A stretch of DNA of 54,016 nucleotides from Allomyces macrogynus ATCC 38327 (GCA_000151295.1 GG745340.1:508003-562018), one strand, 5' to 3'; positions 10,354 through 21,789 are shown, counted from the first letter of the stretch. Program-made: numbers and translations. The notes: generated by a model from the sequence alone, not told the origin.

Positions 10354-11205
10354 TCAGAACGACGGTGACAGCTGCACCGACTGGTGCGCCATGCACGCGT
10401 CGTACGCCGCCGCGGCCGCGTCGTCGCGGCTCGCCGGCGCGATCACGGCTTCCTTGGTCTCCTTGTGCTTGATCTCCACCTCCGACGTCGTCGCGGTCGA
10501 CGTCCGCGCCGCACCCAAATGCCGCGCCAGCATTGCCAACCGCAACTTCCCCGCCCTCGCCATTTCCGCCGCCCGTTCGGGGGCAACCCGCGCGCGCTTG
10601 TTCCGGCGCCAACTCACGTCTGCGCAATCGACCGGCGGCGACTTGTGCCAGGCCGCGTCCATGCCCGATGCGGACCGCGTTACAGTGTTGAGGACCGCGC
10701 CGTAGGCATCGTCGAGCGAGGTGCCAGGTGGGGCGAATTGCAGTGGCGCATGGTTATCGGCGCCGCCGCTTGTGCGGACTGGAATCGCAGGGTCCGAGAG
10801 GTTGTCAAAGGACGCTTGGAAGTGCGTCCATTGCGCGAGCGCCGCGTCGCGCGCGAGCGGCGCCGGAGGAGACTTGGAGGAGGATGAGGGGGTCGTGCCG
10901 GTGACAAAGGCGTCCCATTCGGCGGCGAGTGGCGGGTCGATTGCTTGTGGGAGCGGAGCGGCACGCCGGCGCGCGGAGACGTGGTCGGCGCCCGCGCGGC
11001 GCGCAACGGGCTGAATCCACGCGGGCAGGTGCAGGGACGACGACGAGGACGAGGACGACGACGATGGGAACGGCAGCGGCGGGGCGGCAAACGGCGTGAG
11101 CTCACCGGCGGCGCTGGCCACGTCCGGGTCCGGGTTGCACAGGCGCAGGAACAGCGCGAGCGGGTCGGCAGCGGCGCCCTTGGTCATCGTGCGCGCGGAA
11201 TGCAT
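10354..11205 (-). CDS. unrecognised protein with Ser run and basic patch
   Basis: A 283-aa reading frame from the ATG at 11205 (MHSARTMTKG) to the TGA at 10354; the frame stays open further upstream without an earlier ATG. The sequence is Ala/Pro/Ser-rich. It has a run of ten Ser near residue 60, a TPSSSSKSPPAP segment mid-protein, and a basic cluster RRNKRARVAPER in the C-terminal third that could be a nuclear localisation signal. A short predicted helix (AAEMARAGKLRLAMLARHLG) follows the basic cluster. No known domain was recognised. Third-codon-position GC and the clean open frame favour a real gene, but it could be a partial model with missing exons. Mostly disordered nuclear protein is a guess from composition only. 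Confidence 0.6.
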   Translation of the reverse strand: MHSARTMTKGAAADPLALFLRLCNPDPDVASAAGELTPFAAPPLPFPSSSSSSSSSSLHLPAWIQPVARRAGADHVSARRRAAPLPQAIDPPLAAEWDAFVTGTTPSSSSKSPPAPLARDAALAQWTHFQASFDNLSDPAIPVRTSGGADNHAPLQFAPPGTSLDDAYGAVLNTVTRSASGMDAAWHKSPPVDCADVSWRRNKRARVAPERAAEMARAGKLRLAMLARHLGAARTSTATTSEVEIKHKETKEAVIAPASRDDAAAAAYDACMAHQSVQLSPSF

Positions 11206-11689
11206 CGTCGAGGAGCTGGACGGGTTCGACGGGGCGGGCGTGAGCGAGCTTGGCGACGGAGTTGGTGGCGGGTGGGAACCTGGTTGGTGGCGAAAGGGGA
11301 CTACGGCGACAGTCTCCCTGAGTCCCGAGTCCTGAATCCAGACGGCCGGGCGAACATGATGTGAATGCGATCGATGGGAGACTGTGACAACGGGCGACAA
11401 CGCCGAAGGGACCCGTGGGGTAAGAATTCACGCGTGCTCCTTGGACCCTTGCTGTCCGCGGATTTCATCAATGTTTCGGCCTGGGCTGACTCGACTGACG
11501 TGGATGCGCCGAGTTTCGCCTCACGCGTTTCACGATTCGCGCATCGCTTGCCGTCGCGCGCCCAGCCACTGCACCCATCACTTGAAGAGTTAACTTCGAC
11601 TCGTTAAGTATTTGGACCCGGCATACCACCACAGAATACCCATTGCATGGCTCCAATTGTAATGGGACTGCCGTCTCGCCCAATGGTCT
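11206..11689. other. intergenic, transition into CpG-poor island
   Basis: Upstream region of the minus-strand gene ending here. The first 380 bp still have the GC- and CpG-rich texture of the rest of the window. From about 11600 the composition falls toward that of the island. No gene or core promoter motif was recognised. Confidence 0.45.
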
Positions 11690-14235
11690 CCCATTTTCTT
11701 CTGCAATCAACTTGCTAACCCACTTCCACATCTGGTGAACATGACCTGAAGGTGTTAAGTAAAAATGAGCCACACCCCAGGCATGGCACATGAAGCTATG
11801 AAGGGTCGAATCGCCCATTTCCGTCAAAGTATGGACCAGACCATTGTTGGATTGTCTCAAGGCACAGTGATTGGTACTGGGCAACTGCCAGTGACATGTG
11901 CCTGTCTGTTGTCAATCCAAAGCTGGCACTTAGTGACAGCACAGACAACAGGTGAACTTGAGTCACACTGCTGTCCATGGTCTGTCGATGTGATGGCAAG
12001 GATGAAGAAGAGTTTGGACGTGTTAATCTATTGCTTGGCATGATAGTCTCAGTGCTGCTGCTGCTGTTTTCTTGGTCACCATAGATGCTGCTCATTCTGC
12101 TGTTGAATGCACTGGCTGAAACACTGACTGGTTAGCTGTGGGTGCTAGACTTGACATGGGCCATGATTAGGTGACCACCCCTCAGTGCAGAACCTGTTGA
12201 TGTGCCACTGAGTGATCAGGGATGTTGTGCATTTTTCTACCTCTCCCCATGTGCCAGTGACATGGACCTTCCTTGTAATTGAACTGAACCTCCCACTTCA
12301 ACCTCATTTCTGCATCACAAGACAAGTCAGCAGCAGCATCAGCAGCAGCAGAACATGCGCTTCCCTTGCTCAATTTGTGCAAAAATGGGGAGTATACAGG
12401 CCATTGACTTGGCATGCTGCATCTTTTCTTGACCATGGCTGAGTTTGACAACTTCAAGGCCAATGTGACTGACATCAAGGCAATTTTGGTTCCAACTATA
12501 GGCCAGTCAAGATTATGGCACTGGCCAAGTGGCTTGCCAAGCTGCTCAATGTGTGCACCAAGCTTGGCTAGATTAATGGAGTTCAAGTTATTGCTGAGCA
12601 CTTTGTCAAGCCTGTTGATTTGGACAAGCCAATCTACAGTTTTTCCACCTTGGCCATTACTGAACTCAACAAGCTGGCACACCCCTTGCCTTGTCAGCCC
12701 AACAAACCACACACAGCCAAGGAGTGCAAGGACATTGTGACCAGCACCATTTCACTCACTGAGTTTACCCATCTTGCTGCACTTGCAGGACTGCCAAACC
12801 TAGGCAACAGCTTTGTCCTGCCCCTCTTGGACGAGCTGGTCGGTTTTGAAGCTTCAGATGTTCATTGTGAGTATTGATGTTCTTGCTTGTGCTGATACAT
12901 CAAAACGCTTCATCACTGCACTTTGACAACATGATGGATCAGCTGTGCAATAAATATACAGGCAAGAATGAAAAATCCAATGACAATTAACATGGAGAAT
13001 CATGACAGCACATGGTGTGAGCACGCTTGGCAGTAAAAGTGGCAAACATATTTGTCTGGAAAGAAGGAAAGCCCAAGGCGCCTTGACCTGTGGATCAAAA
13101 ATGGAGTGCCAGCAAATGTGCCACGGATTGCCATTACATTTCAGCCTGATGTGCGAACTGGTCATGAAAGACCAGAATGGATATAAACTTGCTGCTGCAA
13201 CTATAGAGAAGCAGATGCCACTGACAGGATTGTGCCCCATGGGAGAGGACATGGTGACATGATCCAATGGCCATGCAATCAAGTCAGAGATCACAAGGAT
13301 GGCGCCCAAAGGGAAAACAGAAAGATTGAAACAAGATGTGAACCATCAGACATGGGGACCAAAAGGACATGGCACAATCAAGCATGGCAGCCAGGTGCTG
13401 CAAGCACAGCAAATAGTGAGCAATGCAATGGATTACATCAACCAGAAAACGGGACCAACAATGATGTGATATTTTAATAAACAAAAGGCAGCATGCCAAC
13501 TCACATATCTATTCAACACCCATGTCCATGACATGGACCAAAACTGGCAACAGACCAACACACTGCATGAAATGTCAATCCCTGGCCATCCCGCTCCTTC
13601 TTCTCGCATCAACAATTCGCCCAAGGCCAAGAACAACATTTCCAAGGGCACAATGATCCATCCAGGCTGCAACATGCTCAAGTGGCCATTTGACCCAGGC
13701 AGCAAGTCCTCCTGTGATGCCATGTTGCAGCTTGTGACCAAATCACTGCTTGCCAAGGTCTCTTGTCTTGAGCGAGTTGTTGGTGTGCTTTTTCTTGTTT
13801 TATGTGTATGTGCTGAACCCACTTTACTCTTCAGTTTTCTCAAGATGGTGACAGGTTTGGGCAATGTGATGGGCAGAGAAAATGAACAGGAAACTGACAC
13901 AACCAACTTGATTTGTGCTGCAACTGTGTAGTTTGGTGCCGTCATTGCCATGTTCATGGCCATGTTGACAGCAGGTCATGTCAATGCTGATCAAGGTCAA
14001 GTGCATCTTGGTGACACATGCGCCCAAGCTCAAGGCGCTTGCCACAGCCTGCAAATTGTGAAGAGATTGTGGGTATGACATGACGAAATGACATTGATTG
14101 TAGTTGTGTTTGGCAGGTGAGCATGAGTGTTATGTGCTGTGAGTGAGTGTGCATGTGTCTAGCTTGGCGTTTGTTGTGACCCCTATCCCCCATCCCCATC
14201 CCCATCCCCATCCCCATCCCCATCCCCATCCCCAT
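11690..14235. other. CpG-depleted, TpG/CpA-rich island (decayed repeat or foreign insert)
   Basis: Across about 2.5 kb the dinucleotide CG is almost absent: roughly 30 occurrences by eye, with many 60-base lines holding none. Flanking genes carry about 6-10 per 60 bases. TG and CA are conspicuously common and overall GC is lower. All reading frames are short or overlapping, and no intact coding unit is present. Loss of CpG with gain of TpG and CpA is the mark of deamination of methylated CpG in silenced repeats. A recently acquired CpG-poor sequence would look similar. No terminal repeats or target-site duplication were found by eye; borders are set by composition and are approximate. Confidence 0.75.
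12414..12877 (+). pseudogene. broken protein-like reading frame inside the CpG-poor island
   Basis: A protein-like stretch appears if one allows a frame change near 12480 and reads through an in-frame TAG near 12573. It starts near MAEFDNFKANVTDIKA, continues as KIMALAKWLAKLLNVCTKLG, and ends in an 85-codon open piece containing SLTEFTHLAALAGLPNLG. The alternation of polar and hydrophobic residues suggests former coding sequence. I do not recognise the family, and the overlapping 176-codon minus-strand frame (12182-12712) is an alternative. Most likely a remnant of the element that formed the island. Confidence 0.3.
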
Positions 14236-14242
14236 CCCCATC
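14186..14242. repeat. CCCCAT hexanucleotide tandem array
   Basis: About nine uninterrupted copies of a 6-bp unit (CCCCAT; ATGGGG on the other strand), slightly degenerate at the left end. The array sits exactly at the right edge of the CpG-poor island. The minus strand carries regularly spaced GGGG runs and could form G-quadruplexes. Confidence 0.9.
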
Positions 14243-14529
14243 GTTTAAGGACATGCCCTCATTTTTTTTCGTGTGTTGAGGTGCGGGCGTTCACCCGTCC
14301 AGATTACATACTTGGGCTATCTTATCTCATATGTTGATGCATCACTTCCTGGCATCATGGATACGACAGATTGCGCCCTGCCCAGCGTTGTTGACGTGAC
14401 AAGGACGCGCATCTCGTTCCTAGCTCCTTCAATATCACAACCCATACTACATGCATGGATGCATTTGCAAAACTGAAGCAAAGCTAATCCGCTCTCCACT
14501 CTCCACTTCTTCAATCCCAGCCGGCCGCT

Positions 14530-17010
14530 CTAAATCTGCGCCTCCACACCGCGCGCACACCATGCGTCCTTCTCGTACACGCACTGGCCATCGATCCACG
14601 TCGCGAGCACGCGCCGCTTCCCGCCCTTGGGCAGCAATTCCTGCGCGTTCGTGATATGCGCGAGATCCACGTCCGTGAACACCAAATCCGCGCGCTTGCC
14701 CGGTGCAATCGTGCCAATGATCTTGTCCATGAAACTCGCATACGCCGCGTCGGCCGTGAACCCCTTGACCGCCTGGTACGGCGTGAGAGTTTGGTCGGCG
14801 AACCAGGGCGTTTGGTCGCCATGCGGCTACAGAGAGGTGGTGGGGAGGTCGTGAGTGGGAGTTTGGCGCAGGTGGAGGGGGTGGAGAGGATAGCGTACGC
14901 TCTTGGCATCGTGGTCCATGCGTGCAATCGCCGAGTACATGCCCTCGAGCGGGTCAGGCGACTCGACGGGGAAGTCGCTGCTCAGCGGCAGGTGCGTCAC
15001 GCCGGCTTGTAGGAACCGCTGCCACGCGTAGGCTCCGCGAAGTCGGTCGAGGCCGAGTCGGGACTGCGCGTATCCCATATCGCTCGTGGCTACACGTTGG
15101 TGCGATAAAGTAAGCTGGAGTACGCGGGAGCGAGAAGGGTTGGGGTGAACGACCCATGTGTCGGCTGCATCGACGGCAGGATGCCGAGCTTGGCCACGCG
15201 GTCAATATCCTCGAGCGTCTATAAACGCGAAATGGGATCATGAGCAACGGTTGCTAGGCACGGCGAAAGGTAAAGAACACGCACAAGGATCTGCGCGTGC
15301 TCGATGCGCGGACGCTTCTCAGCCTTGACCTGCTCGAGCGCGTTGATGGCCAGCTGGTTGGCATGGTCGCCAATCGCGTGAATGTTAACTTGGAATCCCT
15401 GGATATCACCGACGCGTGAGCAATCATCCTCTCCACCCACCCCGCTCCATCAGCTCGCAAAAGACCGTAGGTACCTCCTCGTCCCACTTGCGCACCACCT
15501 CGTTCAACTCCGGGCACTCCCAGCTCGAACACCGCACGATCCCCCTCGTCTCCGGTGCATCGTCATACGGCCTGATCAGCGCCGCTCCATGCGACCCGAG
15601 CGCCCCATCCAAGAACAGTTTCACCGACCGAATCGCAATACGGTCCGACACGTTCCGCGCAGCCTCCACTAACCCCTGCACCATCTCGGCGCAAAACGCC
15701 GGCGCCGGCGCCTGAATGTGCATGTGCTCGTTGTCCTGCGGGCACGAAATCATGGCGTGCACGCGCACCTTCAGTTTCCCGGCGTGCGCGCCGCGCACGA
15801 GCGCGGCCATGGCGAGTGGAAGCACGCCAGCGTCGCCGATGGCGGTGACGCCGAAACGGACGAGGTCCGTCTGGGCGCGGACCAGCGCCGTGTCCAAGTC
15901 AGCGGCAGTGGGGGCCGGCATGATGTTGTCGACGAGGAACATGGCGTTATCGACGAACACGCCCGCGGGTGCGTGCGTCGTCGGGTCGCGCTTGATCGCG
16001 CCGCCGGCCACGTCGAGCGGGAGCTGGCCGAGGAGAGAGATCGCGCGCTGGTTGAGCCAGTAGGCGTGCACGTCGATGCGTTGCAGGACGATCGGGATCG
16101 ATGCGAGAACCGGGTCCGAGTCGAGGTCGGCCGCGGTCGGGAAGGCGCCGGCACCGTTGAGCGCATCGGTCCATGTCGTGTGGTCCCAGCCGCTGCCGAC
16201 GAGCCAGCGCGTGTCCGAGTAGGAACCGTCGGGGGATTGCGAGATGAAGTCACGCAAGGCGGTGCGGACGGCGGCTACGGACGACAGGCCGACGAGGTTC
16301 GGGCGGCTGAGGGCGAGGCCGTGGCCGAGGAAGTGCTACATATTCACGTTGATGATGATCGGATCGTGCGTGGAAATGTGAGCGCGTGATGAACAGCGAC
16401 GGGCCAGGAATCGGGCCTTGAGATGGGCCGCAACGACCCCAGCACCAAACACCAACGCCTCCACCATGAACGGCAAAAACAAACGTACGCCATGGCTGTC
16501 CATGAGCCCCGGGTAGACGTAGGCGCCATGGCCATTCACGACCGTGACCCCGATCCCGCGCAGCGACTGCAGCGAGTAGGCAGCGTCGTTGGCGTGAATC
16601 ACGCGCGCAATTTCGTTGCCGCGCACGAGCAGCGCAGCACCGTCGGGCACCGCCGGGTCCATGGTGCGCACGGTCACATTATGGACCAAGGTCAGGCGCG
16701 TCACGTCGAGCAAGTTGGACCCGTCGGCCGTGAACCCAGCCGCATCGGACGGCGTGGAAATGGTCTCGTAAAACACGACGAGGTAGAGCGTGAGCGAGAC
16801 GGCAATACCGACGCACAGGCCGATCAGCATGCCGGGCCGTGGCGCGCGCGGCTCAGTGTAGGCGGCGTCCGGGTCGTTGGGGTCGCCGAGATTGGGTGCG
16901 ACATAGTCGGGGGCGTTGGGAGGGCGCCGCGCAAAGGCCGGCGGCAGGTCGAGGCCGGCGGTGGTGGGCGGCGCGTCGGCGCGCTTGCGGAGGCCCGCGC
17001 TCTTCGACAT
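14530..17010 (-). CDS. membrane-anchored YtcJ-type amidohydrolase (amidohydrolase family 3)
   Basis: Predicted minus-strand exons: 17010-16489, 16335-15475, 15398-15285, 15218-15154, 15082-14899, 14826-14530 (about 680 aa). The N terminus is cytosolic and Pro-rich, followed by one membrane helix near residues 65-88 (LIGLCVGIAVSLTLYLVVFY), so the enzyme domain is probably lumenal or extracellular. Metal-site blocks are present. PGLMDSHG joined to HFLGHG gives the HxH pair, created exactly across intron 1. GFQVNIHAIGDHA and SDFPVESPDPL follow. YtcJ-like enzymes hydrolyse C-N bonds of largely unknown substrates using one or two metals. The exon 4/5 join is odd. The canonical GT-AG choice gives HGDM, whereas the family's usual HATSD would need a donor one base earlier that reads GG. 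Substrate cannot be inferred. Confidence 0.88.
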
Positions 17011-17357
17011 GGTGCTGGTCGATCGTTTGCCAGCAAGGCGAGCGAGAATGAGCGAGGAGAGGCGGTTGGTGCGGTTGGCTGATGGGCTGGCAGGATGAGC
17101 GGCGGGCACTGCGTGTGACGGCGCCAGCGCGTCGCAGCTGGGGCATGCCCTGCCATTGCATGTGACCGTGCTGGCATGGGCAGGGACCTCCGATGGGACT
17201 CACTGGCAGAGGCCGGCTCTCCAATCGCATGCACGCACCGCCCACGTCGCCGTCGCCCGCCGTCAACCGCATCGAGCACGACGAGCAGCGCGTCGCGGCT
17301 CACATTCACGACGTTGCCACTGCCCGCATCCGCACCGCCGTACCAGATCCGCACGCT
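17011..17357. promoter_or_regulatory. divergent promoter region, amidohydrolase / XPF
   Basis: The two genes are transcribed away from each other with about 350 bp between their chosen ATGs. No TATA box was seen. In-frame ATGs for the XPF gene at 17193 and 17229 would shorten this region; the peptide they add is not conserved-looking. Confidence 0.45.
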
Positions 17358-20300
17358 ATGGCCGACCACGACGGCGATGCCGCCAGCGCGGTCGCGACCA
17401 CCATCAACTCCGATGTTACAACACCCAGCCTACAGACGCACCTGCTCCCACTCGCCTTCCAACGCGAGATCATCACCGAGATTCTCGCTGACGACTCGGC
17501 CCTCGTCGTATTGGCGCGCGGTCTCGGGCCCCTGCCGCTGATCCAATTCCTTGCGCGCGCCTTTGCACGGCCCATTTCGCTCGTCTTCATTCTCGACGCT
17601 GGCAACTCGGGCGCACCCAACGCCACGCTCCTCGGAGACCTCGACACAGCCGACACGCTGGGCGACCCGACGCGGCACGCTCACATTGTCACGGGCGAGA
17701 CGGCTGCCGACCAGCGGCAGCAGGCCTACTTACGCGGCGGCGTCTTTCTCATCACTGCGCGCGTACTCGTCGTCGACATTTTGTCTGACAAGGTCCCGCT
17801 GCACCTCGTCACGGGCATTATCATCCATCGCGCCGACCGTGTCGCCGAGTCGTCCACGGAAGCCTTTATCCTACGCCTCTTCCGCGCGCAGAACCAGAAC
17901 GGGTTCATTCGCGCGTTCTCCGAGACGCCCGAATCGCTCGTCGGCGGGTTCAACAAGCTCGAAAAGTCGCTGCGCGCACTGCACGTGCGCAAAGTCCTCG
18001 CCTGGCCGCGCTTCCACATGCTCGTCGCGCAGACCCTCGCGGCGCACCCGGCCGATACGGTGGAACTGCACGTCAATCTGACCGAATCCATGCAGGTCGC
18101 GCAGCTGTCCATCATGGAACTCATCACCATGTGCATTGCTGAGCTCCGCCGCCTGCTGCATCTCGAATTCACGACCCTCGACGGCGCCGTGCCAGATACC
18201 GACCCGGACCCGCCCGCCGCCGGCGGGCAGGACTGGGCCATGGAGGCTGCGGGGGCCGGATCGAAAGTGCGCCGCCGCCGTGCACGCGCGACCGCGCGGC
18301 AGTCGTCGGCCAATTTGACCGAGGCCTATGTCGCGCACGGCGAGTTTGCGATCGGGGTCACGCACCGCCCGCCGCCAGGATCGCGCGCGCGGTACTTGCT
18401 TGCGGACCTCGCCCTGCTCAAGTCATTGCTGGGTTACTTGACGGATTACGACGCAGTCGCGTTCTTGACGTTCTTGGAAACCTTCTACACGGCATGCACC
18501 CCCGGATCGGTGTTTTCGACGCGCGAGAGCCCGTGGTTGCTGACGGACGCGGCGGCGACGCTCATGTCGGTCGCGCGCACAAGGGTGTACGAGGCGGTGC
18601 CGGCAGGGACCAGTGCCACGGACGGCGATGGTGGGCAATTGATGGCCCGGATCGAGACCGCGCTCGGAATCAAGCCCACGCTCGAAGTCTTGCCGAAGTG
18701 GCACGCGTTGCGCGAGGTGCTCGACGAAATTCGCGCACTCCACCAGGAACGGCACCCGGACGGTGATGTTGAGGCACCACGGCCGCGCGCACGCACGCTG
18801 ATTCTGTGCAAGGAGCCCAAGACAGCAAGGCAGCTCGCACAGTACTTGGTCCAGGGGGACCAGGTGCTCACATCAGCCTACTTGAAGTACCTCGACTGGA
18901 AGGGCAAGCTAAGGAATATCAAGCTGGATGCGAGCAAGGAGTCGGCGGCGGGTGCAGGTACGGCGGCCACACTGCCAGCGCCCGGGATGGCGGGGGCCGC
19001 GGCGGCGGCGTCGGCCAAGAAGCGCCGACGGGTGCGTGGAGGTGCGGTGGCTGCGGCGGCCGCGTCAAATGCGGTCGGGGCCGACGATCCGTTGGCGGAA
19101 GCGGTCGCATCAGCGGAGCGGTACGTTGCACTCCTTCATCGATTCGGCCTGATCGTGTGCAGATCGCTGACCCAGCTCGAATAGCCTCATGTCGGCCAAG
19201 GACCCGACCGCAACCGACACCGACGCGCCCGGCGACGGCGACGGCGACGCGAACGACTCCACCGCCGCCGCTTCGCCCGACGTGATTGAGACCGTCGACC
19301 TCGACATTTCCATCCGCGTCATGGGCTCGGCGCTCGACGAGTCATTGATCCCCACCGCGCAACCCGACTACATTGTCATGTACGACCCGGACCCAGGGTT
19401 CATCCGGCGGATCGAAATGTACCACGCGCTGCACCCGGACCTCGAAGTGCGCACCTACTTCCTCAGCTACAAGGACTCGGTCGAGGAACAGACCTACCTC
19501 GCGCGCATCCGCCGCGAAAAGGAGGCATTCGAGCGCGTCATCAAACAGGCCGCGGCCGCCGTCGTGCCGCTCGATGTGCCCGCTGCGCCACCGGCGACCT
19601 CGATTGCGACCTCCGCCGACGACCCGTACGCGGTCACGGCCGCCGCGGCTACCGCTGCGCGGAGTTTGTTTACCACCGGCCCGTCGTCGATGCGACACGG
19701 CGGCGCCATGGGGGAGCGGGCGTTGCAGGAGAAGGTAGTCGTCGTCGACATGCGCGAGTTTCGCGCGGCATTGCCGGCGGCACTGCACGCGCGCGGGATG
19801 CGTGTTGTCCCGACGACGCTCGAAGTCGGGGACTATGTCTTGGCGCGCGACGTGGTCGTGGAGCGCAAGAGTTTGACGGATCTCGTGCAGTCGCTCAATT
19901 CTGGGCGGCTGTACTACCAGGCCGAGGCCATGTGCCGGTATTATCCGGTCGCCGCGCTGTTGATCGAGTTTGATGGCGCCGCGCAAATGTCGCTGTTCCA
20001 GGTACGCGCGTGGAGTTTCGTGAACCGACGTCGGGGCGGATCGCGCGCTCATGACCGTGTCTTTGATTGTAGCAATCGGCCATGTCCGACGCGGCCCCAC
20101 TCGTCGGCGGCCAGTCGCTCTTCACGTCCGGCCAAGAATCGCTCCCGGCCAAGCTCACGCTCCTGACGCTGCACTTCCCGAAACTGAAACTCCTCTGGAG
20201 CACGTCCCCCACCGCGTCGGCCGAACTCCTCGACGACATGAAGCGCGGGCGCGACGAGCCCGACCCTAAGGTCGCCGCAGTCGTCGGGCTGGACGGCGCG

Positions 20301-20552
20301 CCTACGGGCGCGCAGTTCCACACGACGCCACACGATCTGGTCCGGTCGCTGCCTGGGGTCGCGCACGGGATTGACCGGCGCGTGATGCACGCGTACACGT
20401 CGGTGTACGATTTGGTGCAGCAGTGTAAGCAAAACGGGCATGTGGAGAACAGGTTGGCGAAAGTTGTGGGTGGGACGGGGGAGGCGAGGGCGGTGGTGCA
20501 GTTTGTGAAGCACGACCCCAAGACAGGGGCAGTGGGGAAGAAGGGTAAATAA
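17358..20552 (+). CDS. RAD1: XPF/Rad1 structure-specific DNA repair endonuclease
   Basis: Catalytic subunit of the XPF-ERCC1 (Rad1-Rad10) nuclease, which cuts 5' of lesions in nucleotide excision repair and processes crosslinks and recombination flaps. Exons 17358-19120, 19185-20001 and 20073-20552 give about 1019 aa. Introns are 64 and 71 bp; donors are GTACGT and GTACGC. The helicase-like N-terminal half starts with LAFQREIITEIL. The ERCC4 nuclease domain has VVVDMREFRAALP, LEVGDYVLARDVVVERKSLTDL (the GDx(n)ERKx3D active site, ERK near residues 814-816) and LIEFD. A helix-hairpin-helix follows at the C terminus (LVRSLPGVAHGIDRRVM), used to bind the ERCC1 partner and DNA. A Lys/Arg patch near 19020 may be a nuclear signal. 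Start: ATG 17358 gives MADHDGDAAS shortly before the conserved region; ATG 17193 is the longer option. No residue of the nuclease motif is missing. Confidence 0.94.
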
Positions 20553-20904
20553 TGGATAGATTAAGGCGTCATTATTGCGAGTCGATGGTGTAGTCTCGTG
20601 CAGGTTCTGTATTGCGCGAGCACGGACGGCGGTCATGGGGAAAGAGTCAGCGCGGCGCATTGTGCTGTTTGAGATTTTACGTTGATGGTCTGGGCGTTTC
20701 CTTCAAGCAGATTGGGGCGTTGCGACGACGGGCGCACTTGGTGAAGTCGATGCATGTCGTGGTCGCGCTGGACGATCGGCCGCATCCCGTCACCGCGGGC
20801 CGTAGTGTGCAGCCGCCGTTGGAGACACGGACTGGTCGATGTGCGTCTCGCTGTGGCGATCATCTGGCGCCGCAGAAAAGGGGAAAGTAAAACATGAGAT
20901 ATAT
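20553..20904. other. intergenic between convergent XPF and C2HC genes
   Basis: About 350 bp of shared 3' flank. No gene, terminator-like hairpin or repeat was recognised. Confidence 0.5.
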
Positions 20905-21744
20905 TCAGTTATGTATTCGGGTCGTTGGTGGAGTCCCATTCAGTTCCTGGATCCCGCGTTCCCGCACAGCGGCCATCGTGAACGTGCCGCGACGCGCCGC
21001 GGACTCTTGCGATTTCTGGCAAATGGTCGCGTGCTTGGCGATCCGGTCGGGCGCGAATGTACGTGAGCAGTGCGGGCACGCGGCGAAGTTGGACGATGGT
21101 ACTTCCGCAACTAGTGCTGGCCCAGGATCTGGCGCGGCGGGCGCGCGGTTGACCGGGCGCTTGGCGTTGGTGGGCGGTGGTGCCAGTGCGGGCTTGGGTG
21201 GAGAAGAATCGGCGATTGCGGGAGGCGGTGCTGCGGCAGGCTCGGGCTGCGCTGCTGGTTTCCGACGACCAGGTAGGGCTTTGGCGGCAGGTGGAACGGC
21301 AGGTGCGCTTGGCGGAGACGGTGTGCGAACGTCCCGCTGTTTTGATGGTGGTCGCGCTGACGACGGATCGGCCGCTACCTGCGCCAGCGGTGGTGACAGT
21401 GGGGCCTTCGGTGCAGGTCGGGCGCGTGCGGCGGCAGGCGACGGCGTGTACTGATTGGCGGGCGGGTCTCGCTGGCGAGCGTGCGGCGATCGGGCTGCGG
21501 ACACTGGCACGTCTTGGTTGGGCTGCGTCTCGCGCCATTGCAACGGCGGGGACCGTGCCGCGCTCGGCGCTTCTGGACCTCGCCACGGGTCCGTTGCACC
21601 TCCCGACATGGCGAGATTCGCCATGCTCGCCGTCGGCGGCGACCTTGCCTGGATCTTGGCCAGGACTGACCGCGACAGCTGCATCGGCGGCGACGTCGCG
21701 GTGTAATCGGAGCGCGGCGCGATCGTGCCCGACCCTCTAGCAGC

Positions 21745-21789
<45 letters not shown>

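Noticed and set aside
12182..12712. 176-codon minus-strand frame in the CpG-poor island as an intact gene
   Set aside because: No recognisable domain, overlaps a more protein-like broken plus-strand frame, and lies in decayed-looking sequence.
14186..14242. CCCCAT array as a telomere or interstitial telomere
   Set aside because: The unit is not the usual TTAGGG type, it is flanked by sequence on both sides, and it is short; treated as a simple tandem repeat.
17193..17357. Upstream ATG (17193) as the XPF start
   Set aside because: The added 55 residues are Arg/His/Pro-rich and unlike XPF N termini. ATG 17358 is preferred, though the longer form is not excluded.
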